Of a stretch of DNA of 64,000 nt, positions 1 through 12,841 are shown piece after piece (within the stretch, counting starts at the first letter, position 1; each line of letters begins with the position of its first letter). The notes beneath the pieces were generated by a model that saw nothing but the letters and a program-made list of their open reading frames with translations, was not told the DNA's origin and did not search any database. The stretch is from Hyalella azteca (taxonomy: Eukaryota; Arthropoda; Malacostraca; Amphipoda; Hyalellidae): the NCBI RefSeq assembly GCF_000764305.2, contig NW_025946472.1, forward strand, positions 62,001 to 126,000, in the 5' to 3' direction. Made by a program: the position numbers and the translations under genes.

Positions 1-1537
1 TATATATTCTACTTGTATTTTTCATTCTTCGTCAACACTTACGTGATCTTCCTCAATTTTTTTGCGATCTCTTTCATCACCTTATAGTCGCTCTCTTTTC
101 ATATAAACTGTCCAGCAAAAACTCAATAAAAGAAAAATCATGCAGTTCAAGATTCATCAGTACAAAGAATCCTTACAATGAACCAATTTTTTACGGAAAA
201 TAATTTATCTAAACAGATAAAAATTAATTTTAGGCTACAAAAGAAATATTTCAAGTTTTCACATCACTATTCGATTTCCTCCGCATCTTATAGCTACTAC
301 ATTTTCATTCCTCTCTAAATCTTATCTATTTCAAGCTTTATTGTAGCTGCTCGATTTCAGGCTTCTCAATTACCCTCCGTGTTACTGGACTCCATTTCGA
401 CGCTCATTTTTTAAGCCAGTTTATACTTTTAGAGGAATTATTGTAATTTTTGCACTGGCGCGTGAGGAGGGGTTTGTACGTTGCAGTTTTGTAGTAAATA
501 TCATGTTAATATTATTATCAGGCTAATATTATTGTTATAGTCTTGATGTATATTTATGAAAATGAAAGTATTTATGACAGCTTTGTTTCATTCTTTTCCT
601 AGCAAATTATTTTCGAGAGTCAATTAGAATTTTTTCGAGTCGACGGAGAGTATACGACGGAAGTTGAGCACACTTTAACTTCACATTGGAATGTAATTTT
701 GGTAAGCAACGAAAATATTCCCCTTTAAAAAAATCCAAGATAATTTTTCACGGTTTTCCGACGCTATATTGTTGGTCTTGTTTCTCGTTCTTCTCTCCCC
801 CTCTTCTGTTCTTCTCCCTGCGTCATCTTCGATCAATTATAAATTTGATTTAGTTTCCTTTCACATGAAATGAAAATAATTAAGGTTAAGGAAAACATGA
901 GCGCCTTTAATTTTATTCAGTTGAGAAATGCACGAGTGCCTCGCATGTTTTATTCGACAAGGAAAGCATTAGTGCCTTACTATCGGTTTATTTGCTTCCG
1001 ATTTAAATGCTATTTAAATGTTTATTTAAATTAATTCCAATTTAAATAAACTAGCATCACTTTTAATTAGCCAACCGTTGCCGACATTTTATATTGAGTT
1101 AATTAATTTCAAAATTTTTGATTAAAAACACCGAATGAGAATTAGGAATACGAGGAATAGCCAAGGCTCTAAACCAATCAAAATTCTGAAAATTTTAATA
1201 AAATTCGTCATTTCAGATCATCCGAACCGCAATTTTTATGCACCCTGATAATAGTTACCGAGCCTTGTAAACGGACGTTAGGTTATTTCAGAAAAATGAG
1301 TATCATCTTCCAGTGGAGCCTCTATACAGGGGCCATACTTTCAAAATTCGGTAAGTGAACGTAAGTACTTACGCTCTATTTTCTTGTCAATGATTGGTGG
1401 ATTTGTCAATAATTGGCTGATGAACTTACGATCTCTTAACTTTTTTTGAAAGTATGGGCCCAGAATCAGATAACTATCTTAACTCACAATATCGTTAATT
1501 GAGGAACATGACTTGCGTTAGTTTTCACTTTGCATGT
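1..1537. other. AT-rich spacer and 3' flank of the IR gene
   Basis: No open frame, splice-bounded exon or recognisable element was found. The first part beyond 1537 is probably the IR 3' UTR. Around 1333-1455 two stretches resemble inverted copies of a 'ctttcaaaattcgg...aagtatgggcc' motif and could be a degraded TIR element, but I cannot define its ends. Confidence 0.5.
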
Positions 1538-1639
1538 TCAGTGTTCACTATTCTTCCATCGATAGACAGTCAATTCTGCAAGGAAACCCAGCACAGCCAA
1601 GCAGGTGCCCAATAGCCACACGTAGAAAGCACTCTGCAC
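1538..1639 (-). CDS. IR terminal exon: M4 helix and stop
   Basis: Reading from acceptor tttag, 34 codons start VQSAFYVWLLG, continue with a hydrophobic helix (LGTCLAVLGFLAEL) and end in a short basic tail YRWKNSEH and TGA. That is the M4 segment and short cytoplasmic tail typical of IRs. An alternative acceptor six bases downstream (gtgcag) would drop two residues. The 3' UTR lies below 1538; no polyadenylation site was chosen because several AT-rich candidates exist. Confidence 0.88.
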   Translation of the reverse strand: MQSAFYVWLLGTCLAVLGFLAELTVYRWKNSEH

Positions 1640-4600
1640 CTAAACCAAAGATTCATGCGTTAAGAATACAACTTATAAACAATATTTGCCACAAGGAAAA
1701 TTTGTAATAATTTTGGTGAAATCTTTCGTGTTAGATTCTAAATATTATGTATGCAATTAGTGAGAAATTTCAAATCGATGATGATTTTTGATTCACGCTG
1801 TTTTAATATTTTTTTGAATTTCGGTAACAAGTAATAAATTAGAGAAATTTATGGAAGACATCATTACATGAACATTAGTGCGCCAGCGAGTGGCAATTTA
1901 TTTGCCCCTGGATAATTCTGTTAATAATTTAATTCGTGATATTAGAAGCGATTACTTAGGTTGCATTCTTTAGGAGGTGACTCAATTAATGAACTATTGT
2001 TTGCCTACGAACTATTACAATCCCACACAAATGCAAAATTGCGTACGATCCATTGCCTTTATAAACGCTTGAATTTCTTTTGTGATAATCTAAGAGCCAT
2101 ACTTGAGTGAAGAACTGGCAAGAGGGTCTCGAAGACTTAGGTCAATCATTATATTTAGAGGATAGAGTCAACCTCAGGTCATTCTATATATCGAGGATAG
2201 GGTCAGTCTCACGTCAATCAATATATCTAGAGAATAGGGTCAATCTCAGGTCAATCAATATATCTAGAGGATAGGGTCAATCTCAGGTCAATCAATATAT
2301 CTAGAAGATAGGGTCAATCTCAGGTCAATCAATATATCTAGAGGATATCTAGAGGATAAGGTCAACCTCAGGTCAATCAATATATCTAGAAGATAGGGTC
2401 AATCTCAGGTCAATCAATATATCTAGAGGATAAGGTCAACCTATGGTCAATAAATATATCTAGAGGATAGGGTCAACCTCAGGTCAATCAATATATCTAG
2501 AGGATAGGGTCAATCAATATATTCAGAGGATAGGGTCAATCTCAGGTCAATCAAAATATCCAAATGTATTTAAAAAAAAAGTTTTTTCAACGCACTTCAG
2601 AGTTGAGAATTTCTTTTCTTTTTGTTTACTCTGAAAAAGTGTGGATAGATCGTTACGAAAATACTTCATATAACGCATGGCTTAAATCGCAGCTACATCT
2701 ATGTAAAATACTATGGAAATAAATTTTACAATGACCAACTCTCAGACCATAATATGAGGCCGTCATATATATGGGCACATGTACAAACTCTCATGTGTAG
2801 ATTCTTACTATACAACCGCTGACAACATCTCTCTACTCACTCCAAACACAAGAGTGCGTTGTATCTGTTTCTCAACAGCTTTTTAAATTTTGTGTGAATT
2901 CACAAATGACTTAGCACCATCTAGGAAAGATGACAGCTTATTTGAATGTAAACTTAATTATTTACTTGAGAGGAGCAAAGTGTGCTAGATGTTTCAAGGA
3001 TTCTTGTCAGGAATGCTCCCTGTCAACGATATGTTCATTATTTCGTTACTTATTCTTAGAGTCGCTGTCGATATTTTTCAAAAATACTTTACATCGCCGA
3101 ATTTTAGCAGAGCAAGTAATCAAAAGTTGAAATTTGATCCCTATAAATTTACAGCTTATAGAATGGTTTCGAAACAACACCAGTGCCACCCATGCTGACC
3201 CTACCCACAATAGACATCTAAAAATATATATATATATATATAAGAAACGGAAACAGCAGACTACCTACAAGCAAACCAAGGCCAAGTTTACTCCAGCCAG
3301 AGATCGCAGCAAAAAATGAGATAGGTAGATGAGTAAGAGTTGAAATCCAGGGAACAAAATTTATAATTTATCTAGTTCATGTGACATAATACGCTATTTC
3401 AGGTATTTTTCTGTCACCAGTTTCATAAAAATTAAATAAATTGAAATGCCAGAGCGTCACCTGTTTAAGAGTGAGAGGAGCGTTACTGCTGGTCCTGAAG
3501 GAGTGTTCGCAGGAGGCGGAGAAGAAACGCTTCTTGGAGTGTTCCACCAGACCGAACGACCGCAACTGCCTGATGCTGTGTGTTACAAATTCATCAGTGA
3601 CATTATTATATATATGGTTTCTTTTCATTTTAACTGTCTCGAATAAATTAAATAGATCAAGGCTTGTAAAGCGCGACCGCAACGAAGTGTGTTCTTGTGG
3701 GAAATTGGCATCCACGAGCCCGCATATTTACACGGTTGATCGATCCAAAATTTTAATAATTATCATTCGGAAATATGTTATAATGCATAAATTGAATATT
3801 CTCGTTAAAAAATCTCATGAACTTCTATGTACGGGATCTTGTCGAAAAAAAAACATTTGTTTGTTTCGACACGAAACAAACAAATGAAACATTGTGTTGT
3901 GAATAGAAAACTCGTCCAAATATTTGGAAAACTGATCATATCCTTTATCGCTCTTTCCCATGTCTCGATTTCTGAAACAAATTTTTATTAATTTCAGGAA
4001 CCCCAAGAATTTTCGACTCGATAAGTCAATGAGACTATTTCTTAAAATATATAAAAAATATTGCACAAAAAAGCTATTCTCCACTAAAATGAAAACGCCA
4101 TTGTGTATATTAAATTGTCTGAAATTGAAATTTGTTGATATCAAAGCCATTAATTATCAGAGTTTTAAAGTTCCTTATCTCCCGGTCAGCAGCACAAAGA
4201 GCTAAGGGTAACGTCGATAGCTATAAGCACATATGGTAACGCTGGAAGCTCCAGAATAGATATTTACCACCTATATATAGGACCACTTCCACTAACCATA
4301 ATATTACTACGCATAATTACTACTACGGTGATACAGATGAAACTGTATAGCAATAATTTTTGAGGAAACGAGCAGCTTAGTGTGTAATTTTGCATAATCA
4401 AGTTGAGACATTCTGAATCGAGGGTTCCCAATTTCTGTAAACTGGGCTCCATCGGCGATATTATCCTAGTGGTAATGTTATAGAGCACCAATTGAAAATG
4501 TTAACAGACATTCCGGAGCCCACTGCTTGACAGACAGTCGGCCACAGATACTTCCTTCATATTTTGGAAATTCACTGGCATGCTGGGCTGCTCTCACATG

Positions 4601-7600
4601 TCGTCGATACGATTCCTGAAGACGGAGTTACTTGCGTGCGCCATCATGTCGATGTCGTTCTTGAGAATCTGCCGCGACTCGTGGAAGCGACAAGTTTGAC
4701 CACGCGTCTCGTACGAAGCCGCACGCCCCACGCCCGACGAGACCACGTCTGGGGGAGTGGGTAACTTAATTAGCTGAATTCCCAGAAACGTCACGGGTAC
4801 AAAAGACTTCATGCTTCGCTTGGACTACAAGGGCCATAGTGAAACGTTCTGAAGCTATAACAAATTTATAATGAGTCCACGGAGTTTGTACCTCGATAGG
4901 TTTTATTTCCAAACAAAGAACACCGCGAATGGTAATTAACATTTCAGAGAAATAAACTTTAAAAAACTTAGATAATATATTTTGCTTAGTGCAAAGGTAA
5001 AATTTAGCACTAGAACTTTTTTGTTTACATGAACAATAACATACAATCAAGACCATAACCACATGCTGTATGCAGTTGGAACCGCTCAGTCGGACGACGC
5101 TACATAGAAGAACCAAACAGGCAAGACTCGTCTACCGACGAAGTAACAAGAAGGCTGCGCACGTCAAGTTCTTACCTATTAGGCAGTAAGAACCACTCTG
5201 TATGAGCTCGAAGAACTGCCAGGTGTTCAGGAAGTCGTCCGCCATGAACTCAACTTTCGCAGCGATTGGTGAAAACCGTGGGAAGTTCTGTTTAAAATGT
5301 GCACGTTTATATTAATATTATAACAATCGATATCCCGTTTCGATTTTAGACCGCACACAAATCCTTTAAATATTACCACGAACCGAGCGAAATATTTGAA
5401 GCTCTTTGGTGTAGTACAAATAATATATAAAGACTGATAGTGAATGGATCTAAACATAAGAATTGTTTAAGCTACTTAAACCATTTTGTTAGACAGTGTA
5501 CACGAATCATTTGCTTTTTATCGTCGATTTATTCTTTCTCTCTCTCTATGCACTATAAAAATTGTGAAAAAAATAGTAGGAATGAAATTTCTTTGCGCGT
5601 ATTATTGTTTATCCTCAATAATCTTATTAGTAAACCAGTTATTTAACAACGTGCCTTTTTAATTGATATTTTAGACCAAAATGAGTTTAAAACGACCAAA
5701 CCATTACAGGGCGTGCCGACTCTCATCCTAATTAAAATTCTATGCCGAGACCGCAACGATCTTGTCCAGATTTAGGTGGATGGAGCCGTGAAACAATAAC
5801 CGGCCATTTAACACTAACAAAAGATAAGTTAGTATGAAAAGAACTACAAGAAAAAATTCAACATGTCCGGCAGAGCCGGAAAGGAGCGCTGTTCTAGCGC
5901 TGCCACGTGAGATGCGCGGCAGAGCCCGGCCAAGCAGGTGTATATGTCATACATCACAGGAGGTTTTGAAATAGGGAGATGGGTAAGAGTTGAAATCCGG
6001 GGAGGGAATTTCATACTTTATCAAGTTCATGCGACATAATACGATATCTCAGGTATATTTCTGGTGCCAGTTAGAAATTAAACTACTCGACATTATTTTA
6101 AATATTCAAATTACGTGAGAATTTATTTCCTTTCCCGTTAAAATACCTCCGCAAACAGTAACGTTTACGCTCAACTCAATTGATAAGTTACTCAGTTTGT
6201 CTAGAAAAAATTGTCTAACCTGAATGTACGGAGATCGTAGTAAATTTTTCTATTATCTATTGAATGATATAAATATCCTGCTTCAAGATTCGAATAGTCT
6301 TGGATAGTTTTGAAAACGCTCTAAGCATTAATAATATTTTTATATACAGTAAAACAAGCCTGTCGTAAACTTATATATGTAGAATAAATTATGTATTTAT
6401 TCATTCGTAAAAATAAATTTCACCATAAAATGAGCTCTATTATTTATTTAAATTAAATTGAGGCTATAATGTGACCCCGCTATTTCTCAGTACGAAATCA
6501 CTGGCACCGCGGCTGGCGATATCGTCTCTACTGCAGAAATTTTTCTTCTCTGCCGCGCATCTGTCGTGTCGGGCTTATATCGGCAACGACAACCAGTCGT
6601 AGCAATTAACCATCCGTATTTCTTGATTTCATCCACGAAAGAAATAGGCTCAATTTTTGTCAACCTGGTTAGCTAAGTTTTATTAATGTTCATTTCATCA
6701 CCAGCCCTGTACCTGTAAACAATAAACTTGCCTCATACTGTACTCCAGCCTCTCCCTAGCTTCTGAGTGTCTTGAAAACCTTTATTCCAGCATTGTCAAC
6801 TCTATCTTTACACAGTCACATTCCTGGTCCTACATTTTAACAGGGAACACGAACACAGGAATTTTCAGGAAATTTAAATAAAAGCAGCTTGACCGTGTGG
6901 ACCAGGGCGTTTTTTGAAGCACCGCCGAGGGGGCAAGTTTTTCTCATTAAGTTTTCTCGCAAGCGCTTCGCAACACTTGTAACCAAATTTCTTATTGACC
7001 AAATAACCTTATTTGCTTTAACAACGCCATGACCGTTATTTTTGATCACACAGACTACGAAAGTACTTCAAGCTAGACATGAGCATGGGGCTTGCCACAC
7101 AGGAATCGTTTAGGCTGATCGCCATGAAGCATTCTCTCAAGGGACTGACCAAGATAAAATTCGAGTAGACTGTGTTCATCCGTGTCACAGGCGTCACTTC
7201 ATCCAGACGAGCCATGAGGTCCTCAGCCGAGTCGATGGGTTTTGAGCTGCAAACGTGAGTTTAAATTTTGTATAGTGGTCTACGGTAAAACTGGAGCGCG
7301 CAGCGCACTGTTACCTGAGAATCAATGCGGCATCTACCGCAAATTGAATTCATTTATTAGTAAAACGTTGAAGGCTTTGCTTCTTTCATGACCACAGCTA
7401 CAGTGTTCCACTGCGATGTGTATCAAAATATTGAAACTGAAATTAGCTGTGTTATGGTTACCGTAACAGAAAAATATGGAGGAACAATTTCACCGATATA
7501 AGCGAAGATATAGTAACTTATATGTTCTGGGATTGAGCCATGAATCACTCAAGAATAACTTCACTGATACACTTACAAAAAAGGCCGCAAAACAAGCCTG

Positions 7601-10600
7601 CGTAACGCTGCAAAATATGTACAATTTGATTTGTATGTGAAAAAATACGTACAAATAAAGTTATGTAGATAACTATAAAACACCCAACACATGAATGTGA
7701 CCAGATAAACTCCTCAAATGCAGTGACATAGAAAACCCCTGGAGTTCATAACCGTTTAGTTGATCATTTATTATTGAATTATTGAAACTGTTAGTAAATT
7801 GTTTCACTTTGTATCCTCATACCTTCATCCTATTATGTAGCATTATATACATTATCTGCATAAAATTTGTAGCTTGCGGATTTGATAGCTAAGGATTCCA
7901 TCGAATTACAATTTCTACTAACCTGCTAATAACGAAGAAGACAATTTTAGGAGTTTAGGTGGATGCCATCTTGGTAGAATAAGATGGTGAGGCTGTGTCA
8001 CCACTTACCTCCTGGGCACGGTGAGGAAGGCAATAATGCTGCCCTGGTAGAATAAGATGATTAAGTGAGGAAGGCAATAATGCTGCCCTGGTAGAATAAG
8101 ATGATGAGGCTGTGTGTCACCACTCACCTCCTGGGCACGGTGAGGTAGGCAATAATGCTGCCCTGGTAGAATAAGATGATGACTATGTCAGCACTCACCT
8201 CCTGGGCACGGTGAGGAAAGCAATAATGCTGCCCTGGTAGAATAAGATGGTGAGCTGTGTGTCACCACTCACCTCCTGGGCACGGTGAGGTAGGCAATAA
8301 TGCTGCCCTGGTAGAATAAGATGGTGAGCTGTGTCACCACTCACCTCCTGGGCACGGTGAGGAAGGCAATAATGCTGCCCTGGTAGAATAAGATGGTGTG
8401 GCTGTATCACCACTTACCTACCTCCTGGGCACGGTGAGGAAGGCAATAATGCTGCCCTGGTAGAATAATATGGTGTGGCTGTATCACCACTTACCTACCT
8501 CCTGGGCACCGTGAGGAAAGCAATAATGCTGCCCTGGTAGAATAAGATGGTGAGCTGTGTCAGCACTCACCTCCTGGGCACGGTGAGGAAGGCGATAATG
8601 CTGCCCTGGTAGAAGGCGTACAACGACACAACCACAAAGAAGAAACACGCAGTCGCCACGCGGGATGACGCGTTCCGTAGACTACGCAGCAGCGACGTTT
8701 CTTTAATATTAAATCAGCATTTTAGCATGAAATATTTCATATTTTGACCGATTATTCATGAGCACCAGAACAATCTTTAGTTATCAGTATGAAGCAAACT
8801 ATTCAAAATTGGTAAAAATAGTCAATAGCGCAAAATGTTGAAAGTAAGGTAACTGCATGCATTTTCATTCTTGTATTATAATATCGGAAACTTGAAATTA
8901 AAAAATAAAGATAGTAAGTAAATCTTCAAGTTAACGATGATAAAATCTCTAATCATTCATCTTCGTAACAATAGCAGCGAATTAGAGCCATTCATTGCCA
9001 TATATGACTGAAACTAATGGTAAATTGGTCAAATCATTTGTAGCAAAGAGTGACTCGCCGTAACAAAGACTGACTCACCGTAGCAAAGATTGACTCACCG
9101 TAGCAAAGATTGACTCACCGTAGCAAAGAGTGACTCACCGTAGTAAAGACTGACTCGCCGTAACAAAGATTGACTCACCGTAGCAAAGAGTGACTCACCG
9201 TAGCAAAGACTTACTCACCGTAGCAAAGACTGACTCACCGTAGCAAAGAGTGACTCACCGTAGTAAAGACTGACTCGCCGTAACAAAGATTGACTCACCG
9301 TAGCAAAGAGTGACTCACCGTAGTAAAGACTGACTCGCCGTAGTGAAGACTGACTCACCGTAGCAAAGACTGACTCACCGTAACAAAGAGTGACTCACCG
9401 TAGCAAAGACTGATTCACCGTAGTAAAGACTGACTCACCGTAGTAAAGACTGACTCACTGTAGCAAAGACTGACTCACTGTAGCAAAGACTGACTCACCG
9501 TAGCAAAGACTGACTCACTGTAGCAAAGAGTGACTCACCGTAGCAAAGACTGACTTGCCGTAGCAAAGACTGACTCACCGTAGCAAAGTAAGACTCACCG
9601 TAGCAAAGAGTGACTACCCGTAGCAAAGACTGACTCACCGTAGCAAAGACTGACTCACTGTAGCAAAGAGTGACTCACCGTAGCAAAAACTGACTCGCCG
9701 TAGCAAAGACTGACTCACCGTAGCAAAGTATGACTCACCGTAGCAAAGAGTGACTCACCGTAGCAGACTGACTCACCGTAGCAAAGTATGACTCACCGTA
9801 GCAAAGAGTGACTCACCGTAGCAAAGAGTGACTCACCGTAGCAAAATATGACTCACCGTAACAAAAACTGACTCACCGTAGCAAAGACTGACTCACCGTA
9901 ACAAAGACTGACTCACCGTAGCAAAGACTGACTCACCGTAACAAAGACTGACTCACCGTAGCAAAGACTGACTCACCGTAGCAAAGACTGACTTACCCTG
10001 CAGGATGAAAGACTTGGCAATGGCAGCGGTGGTGAGAGGGAGAGAGTAAAGCTGAGATCTGGACGAGCTGAAACACATGAGGGTAACAGCAACGTTACAT
10101 ACGGGAGACTGCAACACCGAATGTCAGGAGTGGCAACGTAACACGCAAGTTACGAGAACATCAAATGTTACGAGTGGCAACGTCACTCGTAAGTAACGGC
10201 CGGCCACTTAGCCGTCATGCGCAGGCGCTAAATATATCACTATTAAATTGTTGTCACAAGTCAATCAATTTACGTTTAAAAATCCATTCCGTCACGCGAC
10301 CCTTCGCTCCAAATCGAATGTATGGTTATTTTTCTCTGATATTGAGATTCCAACGAGTGCTTTATTTATAACACGCATAATGATAAAAGCAATCAACGAT
10401 AAGAATGTCGTTAATTATATAGATATCTGCCGACGCAGATAGAGAACACTGCAGAACAAAAAGTGAAATAAAATATACAAAAAATTTCACACGCAACCAC
10501 TTTTTTTTCTTACACCCAACACATCATAGATCTTTCTAAGTCTCTACGTTAAGTCTTACTTGAAAATGTCGCGAGGTAAGCAGTTGCTGGACATTCGCTC

Positions 10601-12803
10601 AAAGAAGTAAAGTGCGGCGCCGCTGAGAACCACCGAAATGCCAATACAGCACCAAACCTCGTGTAAATAACGAGATTTTTGTGAATGAAGGTACTTGCCA
10701 CATTAGGTTGCATTTTCAATACAAGCTTTATATCAGAATCGTATTGGTAGATTGTGGGACGGAATTGAACCCGTCAAATGAAACACAAGAATATTATAAA
10801 GCGAGAAGTATCCATGATGACATCATATATAGTCTTTTTAACGCATTTTCTCATTAATGGAAAAAATTCACTATTGTGCTCGTCAAGTCCGTCCGTCTGT
10901 CTGTCCGTCCGTGCCTTCACGTTTTCGTCGACGAGAAAATGCGCTCTCTGTCACTCACTGCAGTGAGTACTGAGTTATATTTTTTAATTATTCTGAGTAC
11001 GAATACAGTCACATGTGGAGAGTTTTTTGTCAGCATTACAGAGCGCAACCTTTGGTAATTGCTATATCGGTCGCATTGAAAATTTCGCTCACCGGTAGCG
11101 AGAAGATCTGAAGCAAAAGGAACGGTACGGTGAGGAGGGATGGCGAACGGGAGATTAAAATCACTGGATCTGCGAAGTAGCATTTCGAATTTTGTGACAA
11201 GTGGAATTGTGTGAAATTATTATTATGATGATCCGTCGAAGAGTAATGATAGAGTTAACTATGTAATGACTGTTAGCCTAATAATTTAGTTAGCTGAATC
11301 ATCATCTACTTTCAAAAACGAGCTTCTTCAAGATAAAGAAGTGAAGACAAACATATAGCAAATAAGTATGTAGAAACTGGATCAATACACTTAGACTCTA
11401 TTAGCCCACACAAAATTAATCGGGTTACACCATTGTTTACAGCCCAATAATTTCTGTCTATTTTATATCATTCAGATAAAACAAATCTAGCTAACTTATT
11501 AGCATTTTCCCCAATATCGTAATTTCAGCAAGCTCATGTGAGAGATTCTGAGAACAGCAATCTGCATGAATCCGAATAATTTAGCTCTGGTAGTATCAAT
11601 AAGTATAAAGTGTAGGTTAATAAATTCAGTTTAATTATTGAGGTAACTATGGTGATTTTCTTATTGAATCGCCCAAAATATCGGGAGTAATTTGCATGCA
11701 CCATAAGCTCCCTAAACCTTTTCGCCGAGACCTAGTTCTCTTAGATAAGTGAGAAGTTAATGTAAAAGAACAACTAATTTATCCTAATAATCGCATTTGT
11801 ATGCACCATAAGCTCCCTAAACCTTTACGCCGAGACCCCTAAACCTTTACGCCGAGACCTATTTCTCTTAGATAAGTGAGAAGGTTAATGTCAAAGAACA
11901 ATTAATTTATCCTAATAATCTTATTTCACCCATGCTCAGCCATTCGCTGAAATCAACGACCGCCTGGCGCTCTAGAGATGGAGAGAAGTCCAGAGGTGAG
12001 AGGCTCGCTCTCTGTAAATGGATGTTATTATCATATTAATAATTACCTGATCATATTAATCTCATCAGCCACTCAACCAGAACAATAATAAGGGCAATGC
12101 TGAGATACAAATGAACATGAATGGGAAATCTAATTGAGTTAAGATTCAAATACTTCATAAACTTTTTCAAAAATATTATATATTTTAGTAGCTTACCAAT
12201 GAAGCTTTAAATACTTCTTTGTTTGCTTTTGACTCTTATATATTCTCTTGAATAACGTCATTTTCATTGTCATAAACAAACTCAAATAAACATTGACTTT
12301 TCCTGACCAGCACTCACCCTGGCGACGAGGTCACCCATCATGCCCGACCATGTGCCATTGCTTGTCAATACACCAAAGCTGCTCGCGACGATCATGTCGA
12401 GCGAGACGTTGAGCTTCACGCCGATGATCCTGACGAGGTCGACAATGTATCCCTCAGCGGCGGTGACGTCCTTACGCTTCTTGCCGTCCGCGTACAGCGT
12501 CTCGAAAACACGCGGCTTCTGTCGTATCCACATACGCGCGCGTTGCACAATGTTCAATGTTTAATCAACAGTTTTTGCTTTGCTAGAAATTATTCGCTAA
12601 TGCTAGAAATTATTTTCAAGACACTGTCAACTTACTAAATTATAAAGTAGATTGTAGACCGACAAAAGATATTATTCATGCAATATTTATTCCACATGGA
12701 GAACACGCTTGGTAGTTGCATGCATTCCTGATGTGGGAACAACTATCACAATCTTGTTATTCATATGCATTTTATTCTTATGCATTTAGGTTGTTCTTTA
12801 AGA

Positions 12804-12841
<38 letters not shown>

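Noticed and set aside
3441..3887. 148-residue plus-strand open frame
   Set aside because: It is the antisense shadow of the IR exon at 3461-3575, which has splice sites and family motifs on the minus strand.
8195..8413. Repeat peptide LILPGQHYCLPHRAQEVSGD
   Set aside because: Out-of-frame reading of the duplicated IR M3 exon end.
9043..9996. CRISPR-like regular repeat
   Set aside because: The units are contiguous with no unique spacers, and the host is a eukaryote with introns. It is a minisatellite.
11508..11565. Alternative candidate for the missing IR exon (after catgcag, ending GAAATTACGATATTG)
   Set aside because: The acceptor and entry phase fit, but no GT donor occurs before the frame stops.
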